NCBI GenBank assembly: GCA_016710985.1
Contig: JADJTX010000004.1
Location: 124,001-188,000 of the forward strand
DNA: 64,000 nucleotides
Source of the DNA: Ignavibacteria bacterium
Lineage (GTDB): Bacteria > Bacteroidota > Ignavibacteria > Tepidaquicellales > Tepidaquicellaceae
Direction of reading: 5' to 3'
This document shows, in pieces, positions 1 to 9,473 of this stretch. The notes below the pieces were generated by a model. The model was given only the letters and a program-made list of their open reading frames with translations. It ran no database searches and was not told the DNA's origin. Each line of letters starts with the position of its first letter. Position 1 is the first letter of the stretch. Position numbers and translations under genes: made by a program.

Positions 1-1751
1 CGCCGCTTTTAGAAATAAATATTAATACAGGCGGATCAATAAATCCAAATTCAAATATTTTAACTATTACAAATGGAGCAGTTACTTTGTTTAACAGTGC
101 ATCTATTGCAAATTCAGGATCGGTTAAAACACAGGGAACAGTTTCTTTAAATCTCAGAAACGGTTCGGCTTTCAATGCGCCGTTGAATGTACTTTCCGGA
201 ACGACATCAGCAACTGATCTTACATCTCCTTTTGTAGGAAGATTGTATGGACAGGTAACAATTGATAATGGGGCTGTATTGTCAACCGGAACCTCTTCTG
301 CCTATAAACTTGAGATATATGGCAACATGACTAACAACGGTACAATAGGAGGAAATACAGGTTCAGAGTTATTCTTTACCAGCGGCTTGCATACTTTACA
401 GGGAACAGGAAAAATTAGTATTCCTGTAACTATATTATCCGGCGCTAACGTAACTTTAGCAAGCAATCACAATATGTTTAATATAAAGATTGATGCGGGC
501 GGTATCTTTGACATCAGTAACAGACTGGTAGGTTTCACTTTCTCAAATCCGATTACACAGAACGGAACTTTCACTACTACAGGAAGCAAAATAGAATACA
601 ATGGTACAGCTTTACAGTCAGTATCTGTGACAAATATTAGTTACTACGGATTAAGAATAAACAATCCGGCCGGAGCATCGTTGCTTGGAGATATTACAAT
701 ACCCGATACACTTGCTGTTATACTTGGCGATTTAAATCTGAACGGAAAAATAATTACTATAACTCCTGCCGGCTATATGACAGAAACTACCGGTAATGTT
801 GTATTTGGTACAACAGGATACATAACAACTACAAGGAATGTCGGATCACCTTCATCACTTAATGTCGCAGGTATGGGAGCAATACTGACATCTGCTGTTA
901 ACCTCGGAGTAACTGAAATAAAAAGAGGTCATACTGTGCAGACAGGATTAAACGGAGGAACAAGTATAAAGCGATATTATGATATTACACCAACAGTTAA
1001 TACCGGTCTGAATGCAACATTAGTGTATAAGTTTGATGATACCGAGCTTAACGGAAAACCGGAACCTTCTTTAAAATTATTCAAATCTACGAACACAGGA
1101 AGCACGTGGCTCTTCATGGGTGGTAATGTTAACATTGCATCCAACAGCATCACCATTACCGGCTTGACTTCATTCTCCAGATGGTCTGCTGATTCTTCAA
1201 AAGTATCCGCCGCAATAGGTCTGATACAGGAGGGGTTTTATAATATCGCGACGAATAATCTAAACATGACAGATACAGTCCGGGCTTATTTGAGGAATGC
1301 AACTACTCCGTATGCAATTATAGATTCAGCTAAAGGACTTTTGGATTCGCTTACATTCAAATCCGGTCTGCAGTTTTCAAATGCAGCTACGGGATCATAT
1401 TACATTCAGCTCAAGCACAGGAATTCTCTTGAGACTTGGAGCAAAAATCCTGTGAACTATATTCAGGACTCTACTTTAAATTATGATTTTACATTTGCTG
1501 CAACACAGGCATACGGAAATAATGAGATTCAAAAGGGCAGTAAGTTTTGTTTATACAGCGGTGATGTGACTCAAAATGGTTTTATAGATCTGACGGATGT
1601 AATATTATGTGATATTGCATCTTCAAATTTTGTAACCGGTTATGTTAGTACGGATGTAAACGGTAATTCAGGTGTAGACCTTACTGATGTGTTAATTACC
1701 TACAATAATTCGATCAATTTTGTTGTAAGGAAGACGCCGCTGAACCCTTAG
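1..1751 (+). CDS. Secreted beta-solenoid-like protein with C-terminal dockerin-like cassette (5' partial)
   Basis: The reading frame is open from the first complete codon at position 3, so the start lies outside the window; the internal TTG at 87 is not a real start. The visible part has Gly/Asn/Thr-rich repeats (INTGGSINPNSN, then NGSAFNAPLNV, GQVTIDNGAVL) like those of the three genes downstream, consistent with a right-handed beta-helix or filamentous surface protein. From about base 1215 comes the shared C-terminal cassette: EGFY, RAYLR, QLKHRNSLETWS, then two Ca-binding-like motifs (GDVTQNGFIDLTDV and TDVNGNSGVDLTDV) ending in KTPLNP. No T9SS sorting motif is seen. From about base 690 to the stop it is almost identical in DNA to the end of the next gene, so recent duplication or gene conversion is likely. 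The function is unknown; a cell-surface or matrix role is inferred. Confidence 0.85.
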   Translation, partial: PLLEININTGGSINPNSNILTITNGAVTLFNSASIANSGSVKTQGTVSLNLRNGSAFNAPLNVLSGTTSATDLTSPFVGRLYGQVTIDNGAVLSTGTSSAYKLEIYGNMTNNGTIGGNTGSELFFTSGLHTLQGTGKISIPVTILSGANVTLASNHNMFNIKIDAGGIFDISNRLVGFTFSNPITQNGTFTTTGSKIEYNGTALQSVSVTNISYYGLRINNPAGASLLGDITIPDTLAVILGDLNLNGKIITITPAGYMTETTGNVVFGTTGYITTTRNVGSPSSLNVAGMGAILTSAVNLGVTEIKRGHTVQTGLNGGTSIKRYYDITPTVNTGLNATLVYKFDDTELNGKPEPSLKLFKSTNTGSTWLFMGGNVNIASNSITITGLTSFSRWSADSSKVSAAIGLIQEGFYNIATNNLNMTDTVRAYLRNATTPYAIIDSAKGLLDSLTFKSGLQFSNAATGSYYIQLKHRNSLETWSKNPVNYIQDSTLNYDFTFAATQAYGNNEIQKGSKFCLYSGDVTQNGFIDLTDVILCDIASSNFVTGYVSTDVNGNSGVDLTDVLITYNNSINFVVRKTPLNP

Positions 1752-1788
1752 CAGTTAATAGTTAATAGTTGATAGTTGATAGTTAGTT
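1749..1788. repeat. Short tandem array at the stop codon (AGTTAATAGTTGAT type)
   Basis: TAG stop followed at once by GTTAATAGTTAATAGTTGATAG units of 8-9 bp. The same array follows the next paralog at 5551-5616. Confidence 0.8.
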
Positions 1789-1791
1789 AAT

Positions 1792-2013
1792 GTGTCTATT
1801 TCTTGCGTTTAAATTTGAGGCGGTCAACTTGAGTAACAAAAATTCCTTTTCGATTTCTGGAAACTATTTCCCGACACGAATTACACGAATTTACACAAAT
1901 TATTTTAAATAGTTCATTTCGTTAATTCGTGCTGATTCGTGAAATTCGTGTCTATTTCTTGCGTTTAAATTTGAGGCGGTCAACTTGAGTAACTAAAATT
2001 CCTTTTCGAAATT
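1792..2013. repeat. Dispersed repeat with CACGAATT symmetry (one partial plus one full copy)
   Basis: The full copy (about 1871-2013) runs from CGACACGAATTACACGAATT through AATTCGTGCTGATTCGTG to GAGGCGGTCAACTTGAGTAA. Its left and right parts are roughly inverted (ACACGAATT against AATTCGTG). A partial copy lies at 1792-1858. Further copies are at 5739-5880 and 5895-6034, with shorter relics near 15780, 31160, 36880 and 52060. No ORF is present. It behaves like a non-coding dispersed element. Confidence 0.7.
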
Positions 2014-2162
2014 CTTTTTTTACAGATATTATATTGACCATACCTGCTAAAAATATTTTTAAGCCTGAATAATAAAGCCCAAAATCCGGCTGTTTTCAAA
2101 TATTTTTTGTTTCATAACCACCTGATTCTGTACCCGACCTGCTAAAAACCCAAATTTCTTTC

Positions 2163-2194
2163 TTTGACATTTTAGATAAATAATCTTTAAATTG
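2163..2194 (+). promoter_or_regulatory. Putative Bacteroidota-type promoter, leader copy A
   Basis: TTTG at 2163-2166, a 20-nt spacer, then TTAAATTG at 2187-2194, an imperfect match to TAnnTTTG. The placement equals that of the better promoters at leader copies C and E, and the leader helix P1 begins 5 nt downstream. Confidence 0.55.
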
Positions 2195-2198
2195 CTTC

Positions 2199-2334
2199 AA
2201 GGCGTTTCGAATGTTCAATTTTATTTAAGTATTTCATTTTCCCCCTGTTCACAAATCTAAATCAAACATCGTAACGCCTTACGGATAATCTGATTTAGTC
2301 AGATTGTTTTGATGTCAATTATGAATCAGGGGAA
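2199..2334 (+). ncRNA. Conserved structured 5' leader, copy A (candidate pseudoknotted cis-regulatory RNA)
   Basis: P1 pairs AAGGCGTTTCGAATGTT (2199-2215) with AACATCGTAACGCCTT (2265-2280). P2 pairs TTCCCCCTGTTCA (2239-2251) with TGAATCAGGGGAA (2322-2334). P3 is a hairpin AATCTGA/TCAGATT (2287-2305). The 5' arm of P2 lies in the loop of P1 and its 3' arm lies beyond P1, so the topology is interleaved. Copies B, C and D keep all three helices through compensatory changes. The purine-rich 3' arm is about 100 nt before the start codon and is not the ribosome site, which is a separate AAGGAG at about 2421. I recognise no known riboswitch. Structure is inferred from pairing only; ligand and function are unknown. 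Confidence 0.65.
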
Positions 2335-2340
2335 TTAATA

Positions 2341-2378
2341 AGTTAAAAGTTGAAACTTAAAAGTTGAAAGTTGAAATC
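2341..2378. repeat. Short tandem array (AAGTTGAAAGTT type) between leader and start
   Basis: AGTTAAAAGTTGAAACTTAAAAGTTGAAAG-type units of about 8-10 bp lie between leader copy A and the ribosome binding site. The same array type follows leader copies B and D. Confidence 0.75.
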
Positions 2379-2433
2379 TAAATTAGTATAATAAAAAAAT
2401 AATCAGCAAAACATTCTTTGAAAGGAGAATTAA

Positions 2434-5400
2434 ATGAAAAAATTAAAAGTACTTATTTTAACAGGTATCCTTTTTATTATGATTTCCAATTCAGCATTTT
2501 CAGCAAATGAACTGTTCAGAAGCATTGCCACAGGCAACTGGAATGCAAATTCATCCTGGGAAATGTCCACAAACGGAGGAGGCTCCTGGATTCCGGCAAC
2601 AAGCACACCGCGTGATACCAGCGGTACCATCACGATCAGAAATCCAAATACAGTAACAGTTACTGTCAGCACTACGGCAAATCAGCTTGTCTTAGATTCC
2701 GGCGGTGTGCTTGCTGTCAGTACAGGTATTATACTTACTGTACCTGATGGTTCAGGAAATGATATTACTATGTCCCAGGGAAGTACTCTTAACGGACCCG
2801 GAACAGTCAGAACACAGGGTGATGTCGCAATCAACCTAAGACCCGGCTCTGCATATAATGCTGTTTTAAATGTGAATACAGGAATTACTTATGCCTATGA
2901 TCAAGCATCCCCATATGACGGAAGTATTTATGGTAATGTCACGGTTGATGCCGGCGCTACTTTAAACTGTGGTAATATTTCAGGAAGATCTCTTTCCATG
3001 TATGGAAGTGTGATCAATAATGGAACTATAACCGCTTCAAGCTCAGGAGGAGCTTACGGCATCCATGGTCCATCACTTGTAAACAATGGTACCTTGACCT
3101 GTGCAGGATCAGTTTATTTCGACAGCATTACTTCTGTTTCCGGAAACGGGTTATTCACACCTGCAGTTACTCTCGTATCAGGCAACGTTACTTTGCTAAG
3201 CAACATTACATATTCTCCTTCTAATTATATCTCTATGTCGTCGGGCGGGGTATTAAATCCGAATGGAAATACTTTTACTTTGACCAGCGGTAATATGGGC
3301 TTGGATGTAGGCGCAGAAATTTCATCTCCGGGTACTATAAGAACTCAAAATACAGTCTCCTTTGATATTCGTCCGGGTTCAGCCTTCAATGCCAATTTGA
3401 TTGTTAATACCGGAACTGCATTAGCATATTCCTTCGCATCCCCATATGACGGAAGTATTTATGGTAATGTCACGGTTGATGCCGGCGCAACTCTAAACTG
3501 TGGTAACGTTTCATCAAGATCTCTTACAATGTTTGGAAGTGTGATCAATAATGGAACTATAACCGCTTCAAGCACAGGAGGAGCTTACGTAATTAATGGT
3601 CCATCACTTGTAAACAATGGTACGATGACCTGTGCAGGAACAGTTTATTTTGACAGTATTACTTCTGTTTCCGGAAACGGATTATTCACACCTTCAGCTA
3701 CTCTGGTTTCAGGAAATGTTACTATGCTTAGCAACATTACATATTCTCCTTCTTCATATATTTCAATGTCGTCGGGCGGGGTATTAAATCCGAACGGAAA
3801 TACTTTTACTTTGACCAGCGGTAATATGGGCTTGGATGCAGGCGCAGAAATTTCATCTCCGGGTACTATAAGAACTCAAAATACAGTCTCCTTTGATATT
3901 CGTGCGGGTTCCGCATTCAATGCAAACTTGATTGTTAATACAGGAATTGCAGATGCATATTCCTTCGTATCTCCTTATGACGGAAGTATTTATGGTAATG
4001 TAACGGTTGACGCCGGTGCACTTCTAAACTGTGGTAATGCTACAGGAAAATCTCTTTCAATGTTTGGAAGTGTGATCAACAATGGAACACTGACGGCAAC
4101 AAGTACCGGTGGTTCAATGCGTTTAAAAGGCTCATCAATCGTAAACAACGGAACAGTTAACTCTGCAGGATCATTATTTTTTGATACAACAACTTCTTTA
4201 TCAGGAAGCGGCAGCTTTACGTCTCATGCCACTCTCAACACGAACGCAAATATAACTTTAAACAGTACTCACCAAATGCACAGTGTCGGCATAAGCGCAG
4301 GTGCTGTATTCAACATTTCAAATCAATGGCTGAAACTCACAGCATCGAATCCGATAATTCAAAACGGAACATTTAATAATGCCGGAAGCAAGATTGAATA
4401 TAACGGAACTGTGCTACAGTCAGTATCTGTGACGAACATAAATTATTACACACTAAGAATTAATAATCCGGCAGGAGCAACTTTACCGGGCAATATTTCC
4501 ATCCCCGATACACTTGCCGTAATATTCGGTGATTTAAATCTGAACGGAAAAATAATTACTATAACTCCTGCCGGCTATATGACAGAAACTACCGGTAATG
4601 TTGTATTTGGTACAACAGGATACATAACAACTACAAGGAATATCGGATCACCTTCATCACTTAATGTCGCAGGTATGGGAGCAATACTGACATCTGCTGT
4701 TAATCTTGGAGTAACAGAAATAAAAAGAGGTCATACTGTGCAGACAGGTTTAAACGGAGGAACAAGTATAAAGCGATATTATGACATTACACCAACAGTT
4801 AATACCGGTCTGAATGCAACATTAGTGTATAAGTTTGATGATACCGAGCTTAACGGAAAGCCCGAGCCTTCATTAAAATTGTTTAAGTCAACAAACTCAG
4901 GAAGCACGTGGCTCTTCATGGGTGGTAATGTTAACATTGCAACCAACAGCATTACAATAACAGGACTGACTTCATTTTCAAGATGGTCAGCCGACTCTTC
5001 AAAAGTTTCAGCTGCAATAGGTCTGATACAGGAAGGATTTTATAATATCGCGACAAATAATCTAAACATGACAGATACAGTCCGGGCTTATTTGAGAAAT
5101 GCAACTACTCCGTATGCAATTATAGATTCAGCAAAAGGACTTTTGGATTCGCTAACGTTCAAATCCGGTCTGCAGTTTTCAAATGCAGCTACGGGATCAT
5201 ATTACATTCAGCTCAAGCACAGGAATTCTCTTGAGACATGGAGCAAAAATCCTGTGAACTATATTCAGGACTCTACTTTAAATTATGATTTTACATTTGC
5301 TGCAACACAGGCATACGGAAATAATGAGATTCAAAAGGGCATTAAGTTTTGTTTATACAGCGGTGATGTTACTCAAAATGGTTTTATAGATTTGACGGAT

Positions 5401-5553
5401 GTAATATTATGCGATATTGCATCTTCAAATTTTGTAACCGGTTATGTTAGTACGGATGTAAACGGTAATTCAGCTGTAGATCTTACTGATGTTTTAATTA
5501 CCTATAATAATTCGATCAATTTTGTTGTAAGGAAGACGCCGCTGAACCCTTAG
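2434..5553 (+). CDS. Giant secreted repeat protein, beta-solenoid-like passenger with dockerin-like cassette
   Basis: ATG at 2434 follows AAAGGAG. The 1039-residue product has a signal peptide (about 1-23, ending SAFSA), then ANELFRSIATGNWN and a WxxSTNGGGSWIPATSTP region like the N-termini of many exported FCB proteins. Two or more internal repeats have a DNA period of 531 bp (177 residues); examples are SSGGVLNPNGNTFTLTSGN and YGNVTVDAGATLNCGN. From about residue 865 the C-terminal cassette follows, with two DxNxN-GxxDLTDV motifs (residues about 975-1035). There is no T9SS NPFNPS motif; export may rely on the cassette, but that is not shown. It is probably transcribed alone, behind leader copy A and ahead of a hairpin terminator. 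A surface role is inferred; no enzymatic motif is seen. Confidence 0.9.
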   Translation: MKKLKVLILTGILFIMISNSAFSANELFRSIATGNWNANSSWEMSTNGGGSWIPATSTPRDTSGTITIRNPNTVTVTVSTTANQLVLDSGGVLAVSTGIILTVPDGSGNDITMSQGSTLNGPGTVRTQGDVAINLRPGSAYNAVLNVNTGITYAYDQASPYDGSIYGNVTVDAGATLNCGNISGRSLSMYGSVINNGTITASSSGGAYGIHGPSLVNNGTLTCAGSVYFDSITSVSGNGLFTPAVTLVSGNVTLLSNITYSPSNYISMSSGGVLNPNGNTFTLTSGNMGLDVGAEISSPGTIRTQNTVSFDIRPGSAFNANLIVNTGTALAYSFASPYDGSIYGNVTVDAGATLNCGNVSSRSLTMFGSVINNGTITASSTGGAYVINGPSLVNNGTMTCAGTVYFDSITSVSGNGLFTPSATLVSGNVTMLSNITYSPSSYISMSSGGVLNPNGNTFTLTSGNMGLDAGAEISSPGTIRTQNTVSFDIRAGSAFNANLIVNTGIADAYSFVSPYDGSIYGNVTVDAGALLNCGNATGKSLSMFGSVINNGTLTATSTGGSMRLKGSSIVNNGTVNSAGSLFFDTTTSLSGSGSFTSHATLNTNANITLNSTHQMHSVGISAGAVFNISNQWLKLTASNPIIQNGTFNNAGSKIEYNGTVLQSVSVTNINYYTLRINNPAGATLPGNISIPDTLAVIFGDLNLNGKIITITPAGYMTETTGNVVFGTTGYITTTRNIGSPSSLNVAGMGAILTSAVNLGVTEIKRGHTVQTGLNGGTSIKRYYDITPTVNTGLNATLVYKFDDTELNGKPEPSLKLFKSTNSGSTWLFMGGNVNIATNSITITGLTSFSRWSADSSKVSAAIGLIQEGFYNIATNNLNMTDTVRAYLRNATTPYAIIDSAKGLLDSLTFKSGLQFSNAATGSYYIQLKHRNSLETWSKNPVNYIQDSTLNYDFTFAATQAYGNNEIQKGIKFCLYSGDVTQNGFIDLTDVILCDIASSNFVTGYVSTDVNGNSAVDLTDVLITYNNSINFVVRKTPLNP

Positions 5554-5616
5554 CAGTTAATAGTTAATAGTTGATAGTTGATAGTTGATAGTTGATAGTT
5601 GATAGTTAGTTAACAG
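5551..5616. repeat. Short tandem array at the stop codon
   Basis: TAG followed at once by AGTTAATAGTTGATAGTTGATAG units, as after the upstream paralog but longer. Confidence 0.8.
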
Positions 5617-5623
5617 TTAATAG

Positions 5624-5657
5624 AAGGATCGGATCCTATGGATCTGGCCCTTTTTTT
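5624..5657 (+). terminator. Rho-independent terminator
   Basis: AAGGATCGGATCC (5624-5636), loop TAT, then GGATCTGGCCCTT (5640-5652) with one mismatch and a run of T. It ends the 2434 gene. Confidence 0.75.
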
Positions 5658-5694
5658 AAATCAAAAATAGCACGGTTTGATGCGTTCAGATAAT

Positions 5695-6034
5695 TAACTA
5701 ACTCAAGTTGACCGCTTTTGATTTTTGAAACTATTTCCCGACACGAATTACACGAATTTACACAAATTATTTTAAATAGTTCATTTCGTTAATTCGTGCT
5801 GATTCGTGAAATTCGTGTCTATTTCTTGCGTTTAAATTTGAGGCGGTCAACTTGAGTAACTAAAATTCCTTTTTGATTTTGGAAACTACTTCCCGATACG
5901 AATTACACGAATTTACTCAAATTATTTTAAATAGTTCATTTCGTTAATTCGTGCTGATTCGTGAAATTCGTGTCTATTTCTTGCGTTTAAATTTGAGGCG
6001 GTCAACTTGAGTAACTAAAATTCCTTTTCGAAAT
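5695..6034. repeat. Two dispersed-repeat copies; the first is bounded by inverted GTTGACCGC / GCGGTCAAC
   Basis: TAACTAACTCAAGTTGACCGC at 5695-5715 is inverted relative to GCGGTCAACTTGAGTAACTA near 5845-5865, giving an element of about 175 bp around the CACGAATT unit. A second copy of the unit follows (about 5895-6034). The arrangement matches a MITE-like element, but no transposase or clear target duplication is visible. Confidence 0.6.
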
Positions 6035-6184
6035 TCTTTTTTCCAGATATTATATTGACCATACCTGCTAAAAATATTTTTAAGCCTGAATAATAAACTC
6101 CCAAAATCCGGCTGTTTTCAAATATTTTTTGTTTCATAACCACCTGATTCTGTACCCGACCTGCTAAAAACGCAAATTTCTTTC

Positions 6185-6216
6185 TTTGACATTTTTGATA
6201 AATAATCTTTAAATTG
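6185..6216 (+). promoter_or_regulatory. Putative promoter, leader copy B
   Basis: TTTG at 6185-6188, a 20-nt spacer, then TTAAATTG, as in copy A. The match to TAnnTTTG is imperfect. Confidence 0.5.
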
Positions 6217-6220
6217 CTTT

Positions 6221-6357
6221 AAGGCGTTTCGAATGTTCAATTTTTATTAGTATTCAATTTTCCCCCTGTACACAAATCTAACTCAAACATCGTAAACGCC
6301 TTACGAATAATCTGATTTAATCAGATTGTTTTGATGTAAATTCTGTATCAGGGGGAA
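6221..6357 (+). ncRNA. Conserved structured 5' leader, copy B
   Basis: P1 pairs AAGGCGTTTCGAATGTT (6221-6237) with AACATCGTAAACGCCTT (6286-6302). P2 pairs TTCCCCCTGTACA (6259-6271) with TGTATCAGGGGGAA (6344-6357), leaving one T unpaired. P3 is AATCTGAT/ATCAGATT (about 6309-6327). Relative to copy A, the P2 extension changes from TTCA/TGAA to TACA/TGTA and the G-run gains the matching G, so pairing is kept. It lies upstream of the frameshifted paralog at 6469. Confidence 0.65.
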
Positions 6358-6361
6358 TTAA

Positions 6362-6419
6362 ATAAGTTAAAAGTTAAAAGTTAAAAGTTAAAAGTTGAAA
6401 GTTGAAAGTTGAAAGTTAA
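6362..6419. repeat. Short tandem array (AAGTTAAAAGTTGAAAG type)
   Basis: About seven units of AGTTAAAAGTT or AGTTGAAAGTT between leader copy B and the AAAGGAG ribosome site. Confidence 0.8.
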
Positions 6420-6468
6420 AATATAATTAAAAAATAATCATTAAAACATTCTTTGAAAGGAGAATTAA

Positions 6469-9400
6469 ATGAAAAAATTTAAGTTACAATTTGTCTTCTG
6501 CTTCTTAATGTCTTTATTAATTTCCGGTTCAGCATTTCCAGCCAATGAACTGTTCCGAAGTATTGCTTCCGGAAACTGGAATGCGACATCAACCTGGGAA
6601 AGACCTATCCGGGAAATGCAAGTACATTTACACTATCTAATGCTACTGTTTCCGGTGCAGGTACATTTAAGGTGTCAGGACCGTTGACGATGGATCTTAA
6701 ATCTTCCGGAGTCTTCAGCGCAGGGTTGAAAATTGCATCAGGTTCTGTTGTGGCAACTGACTTTACATCACCACGGATAGGCAGGTTATATGGACCGGTG
6801 ACAGTTGACTCCGGAGCAACATTAGGTTCACTTCTGTCATTCAATAACACTGCATTCTCTCTTGAGTTCTATGGAGATTTAACTAACAACGGTACCATAA
6901 CATCAGCTCCGGCAGTAGCAGATAATAAAAGACATACATTCAAAGGTTCTACACTTATTAATAACGGCATCATTAATCCATCGATTTTTAATATGGATTC
7001 TACAGCAAATGTTTCCGGGACAGGAACATTCTCTTCTACTAATTATCTGTCTGTTGGTACAAACGGAAATATTACACTGCTGTCAAATGTTAATTTTTCT
7101 CCCGGAGGAAATTTTTATGTTCTGACAGGTGGAATTCTGAATCCGAACGGTAATACTTTAAACTATACTGCAGGAACTTTAGAAATTCAAAGCGGCGGAA
7201 CAATTTTAAATTCAGGTTTGGTCAAAACTCAGAATGCCGTGACTTTTAACTTAAGAGGTGGTTCATTTTTTAATGCGCCAGTAAATGTACCAGCAGGAAG
7301 CACTTTAAGAGCAACTGACTTTACAACTCCGTATATCGGAAGATTATACGGAAACGTGACAGTTGATTCCGGTGGAACACTCGGACCGTATTTTACTTCA
7401 AGTAATACAGCATTCACGCTTGAATTCTATGGAAATTTAACAAACAATGGTACTTTAACAGCTTATGTACAAAATGGTAATAAGAAACTTAATTTCAAAG
7501 GTTCTGTAATGGTTAATAACGGCATTGTAAACCCTGCAATATTTAGTTTTGATTCTACTTCAACTCTATCCGGATCGGGATCATTTGCTGTAACAAATGA
7601 TATGTATGTTGGTGCAAATGGAAATGTTACTCTTTTGTCTGATGTTAATTTTGCTGTTGCCGATAATTTCTTTTTTTTAAGCGGAGCTACTATGAATCCA
7701 AACGGATTTACTATAAATTTTACACAGGGAGCGCTGACTCTCAACACCGGTGCGACAATTGCAGCTTCAGGTTTATTCAAAACTCAGAATGCTATTACTT
7801 TTAATTTAAGAGCCGGTTCTGCATTCAATGCTCCTTTAAAAGTAACTTCAGGCAGTACTGTTGCAGCAACTGATCTTACATCTCCTTATCTTGGGAAATT
7901 ATTCGGAGATGTGACAATTGACGCAGGAGGTACTTTAGGTTCATATATGACATTCTTTAACTCAAATTTTAGTCTCGATGTATATGGAAATGTCACTAAT
8001 AACGGTACTATCATAGCAAGTACATCCGCTAATAAGGTTTTTTCATTCTATGGCTCAACTTTTGTTAACAACGGATTAGTCAGTCATCCGTATTTCAGTT
8101 TCAAATCTGTTTCAACATTATCCGGAACCGGCTCTTTTACTTCCAATACAAGTATCCAGTCCGGCGCAGCAGTTACACTGAACAGCAATCATCAGTTCTG
8201 GAATATGACGATAAATGCGGGCGGAGCGTTTGACATCAGCAACAGAAATGTCGGTTTCACAGCTTCTAATCCTATTGCACAGAACGGTACATTTACAACA
8301 ACTAACAGTGAGATAATCTATAACGGAACTGCGCTTCAGACCATTTCAACAACGAACATTATTTATTCCGGACTGAAGTTAAATAATTCTGCGGGAGCAA
8401 CTCTGTCAAACAACATCACTATACCAGACACACTTGCAGTTATTCTAGGCGATCTGAATCTGAACGGAAAGATTATTACTATTACTCCTGACGGATACAT
8501 GACTGAAACTCCGGGTAACACAGTATTCGGTACCACAGGTTACATCACCACTACAAGAGATGTCGGAACACCATCAGCATTGAATGTCGCAGGAATGGGA
8601 GCAGTACTGACAACAACTACTAATTTAGGAAGTACAGAAGTAAGAAGAGGTCATGCAATTCAGACCGGTCTAAACGGCGGAACAAGCATCAGAAGATATT
8701 ATGACATTACACCGACTGTTAATACCGGACTCAATGCAACTTTAGTTTACAAATTTGATGATTCGGAACTTAACGGAAAACCGGAGCCTTTATTAAAATT
8801 ATTTAAGTCAACAAACTCAGGAAGTACATGGCAGTTTATGGGCGGTATTGTGAACATTGCAAGTAATGACATAACGATAACAGGTCTGACGTCATTTTCA
8901 AGATGGTCAGCTGATTCTTCAAAAGTACCTGCAGCAATAGGTCTGATACAGGAAGGATTCTATAACATTGCGACGAATAATTTAAACATGACAGACACAG
9001 TCCGGGCATATTTGAGAAATGCAACTACTCCGTATGCGGTTGTCGATTCGGCTGTTGGATTGCTCGACTCACTTACATTCAAATCCGGTTTGCAGTTTTC
9101 AAATGCAGCTACGGGTTCATATTACATTCAGCTCAAACACAGAAATTCTCTTGAGACTTGGAGCAAGAATCCTGTGAATTATATACAGGACTCTACTTTA
9201 AATTATGATTTTACATTTGCTGCAACACAGGCATACGGAAATAATATGGTTCAGAAAGGAACGAAGTACTGTCTGTACAGTGGTGATGTGACACAGAATG
9301 GCTTTATAGATTTAACAGATGTAATAGAAATTAATAACAACGCAACAAACTTTGTAACAGGTTATGTTGCTACCGATGCTAATGGAAATTCGATTGTTGA

Positions 9401-9473
9401 TCTGACGGATGTTCTGATCGCATATAATAATTCGATTAATTTTGTGACAAGGAAGACACCGCTGAATCCGTGA
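6469..9473 (+). pseudogene. Frameshifted giant secreted beta-solenoid-like paralog
   Basis: ATG at 6469 after AAAGGAGAATTAA. The signal peptide and ANELFRSIASGNWNATSTWE match the 2434 paralog; at about 6600 the frame is lost. From 6603 the next frame continues TYPGNASTFTLSNATVSGAG and runs intact to 9473; the GTG at 6672 is only an internal codon. The STNGGGSWIPATSTP region and roughly 60 following residues of the paralog are missing at the junction, so a deletion caused the shift. The body has three repeats (GNVTVDSGGTLG, NLTNNGTL, FDSTSTLSGSGSF), followed by the cassette with two DLTDV motifs. Either the gene is inactive or only a downstream part is made. A sequencing indel alone would not explain the missing residues. 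Confidence 0.8.

Noticed and set aside
1560..1740. Cellulosome dockerin
   Set aside because: The motifs resemble dockerin loops, but no cohesin or glycoside hydrolase is present, and I recall similar pairs in many Bacteroidota surface proteins. I call them dockerin-like only.
2322..2340. CAGGGGAA as a Shine-Dalgarno site sequestered by the leader
   Set aside because: It is about 100 nt from the start codon, and a good AAAGGAG lies just before the ATG, so direct occlusion of the ribosome site is unlikely.
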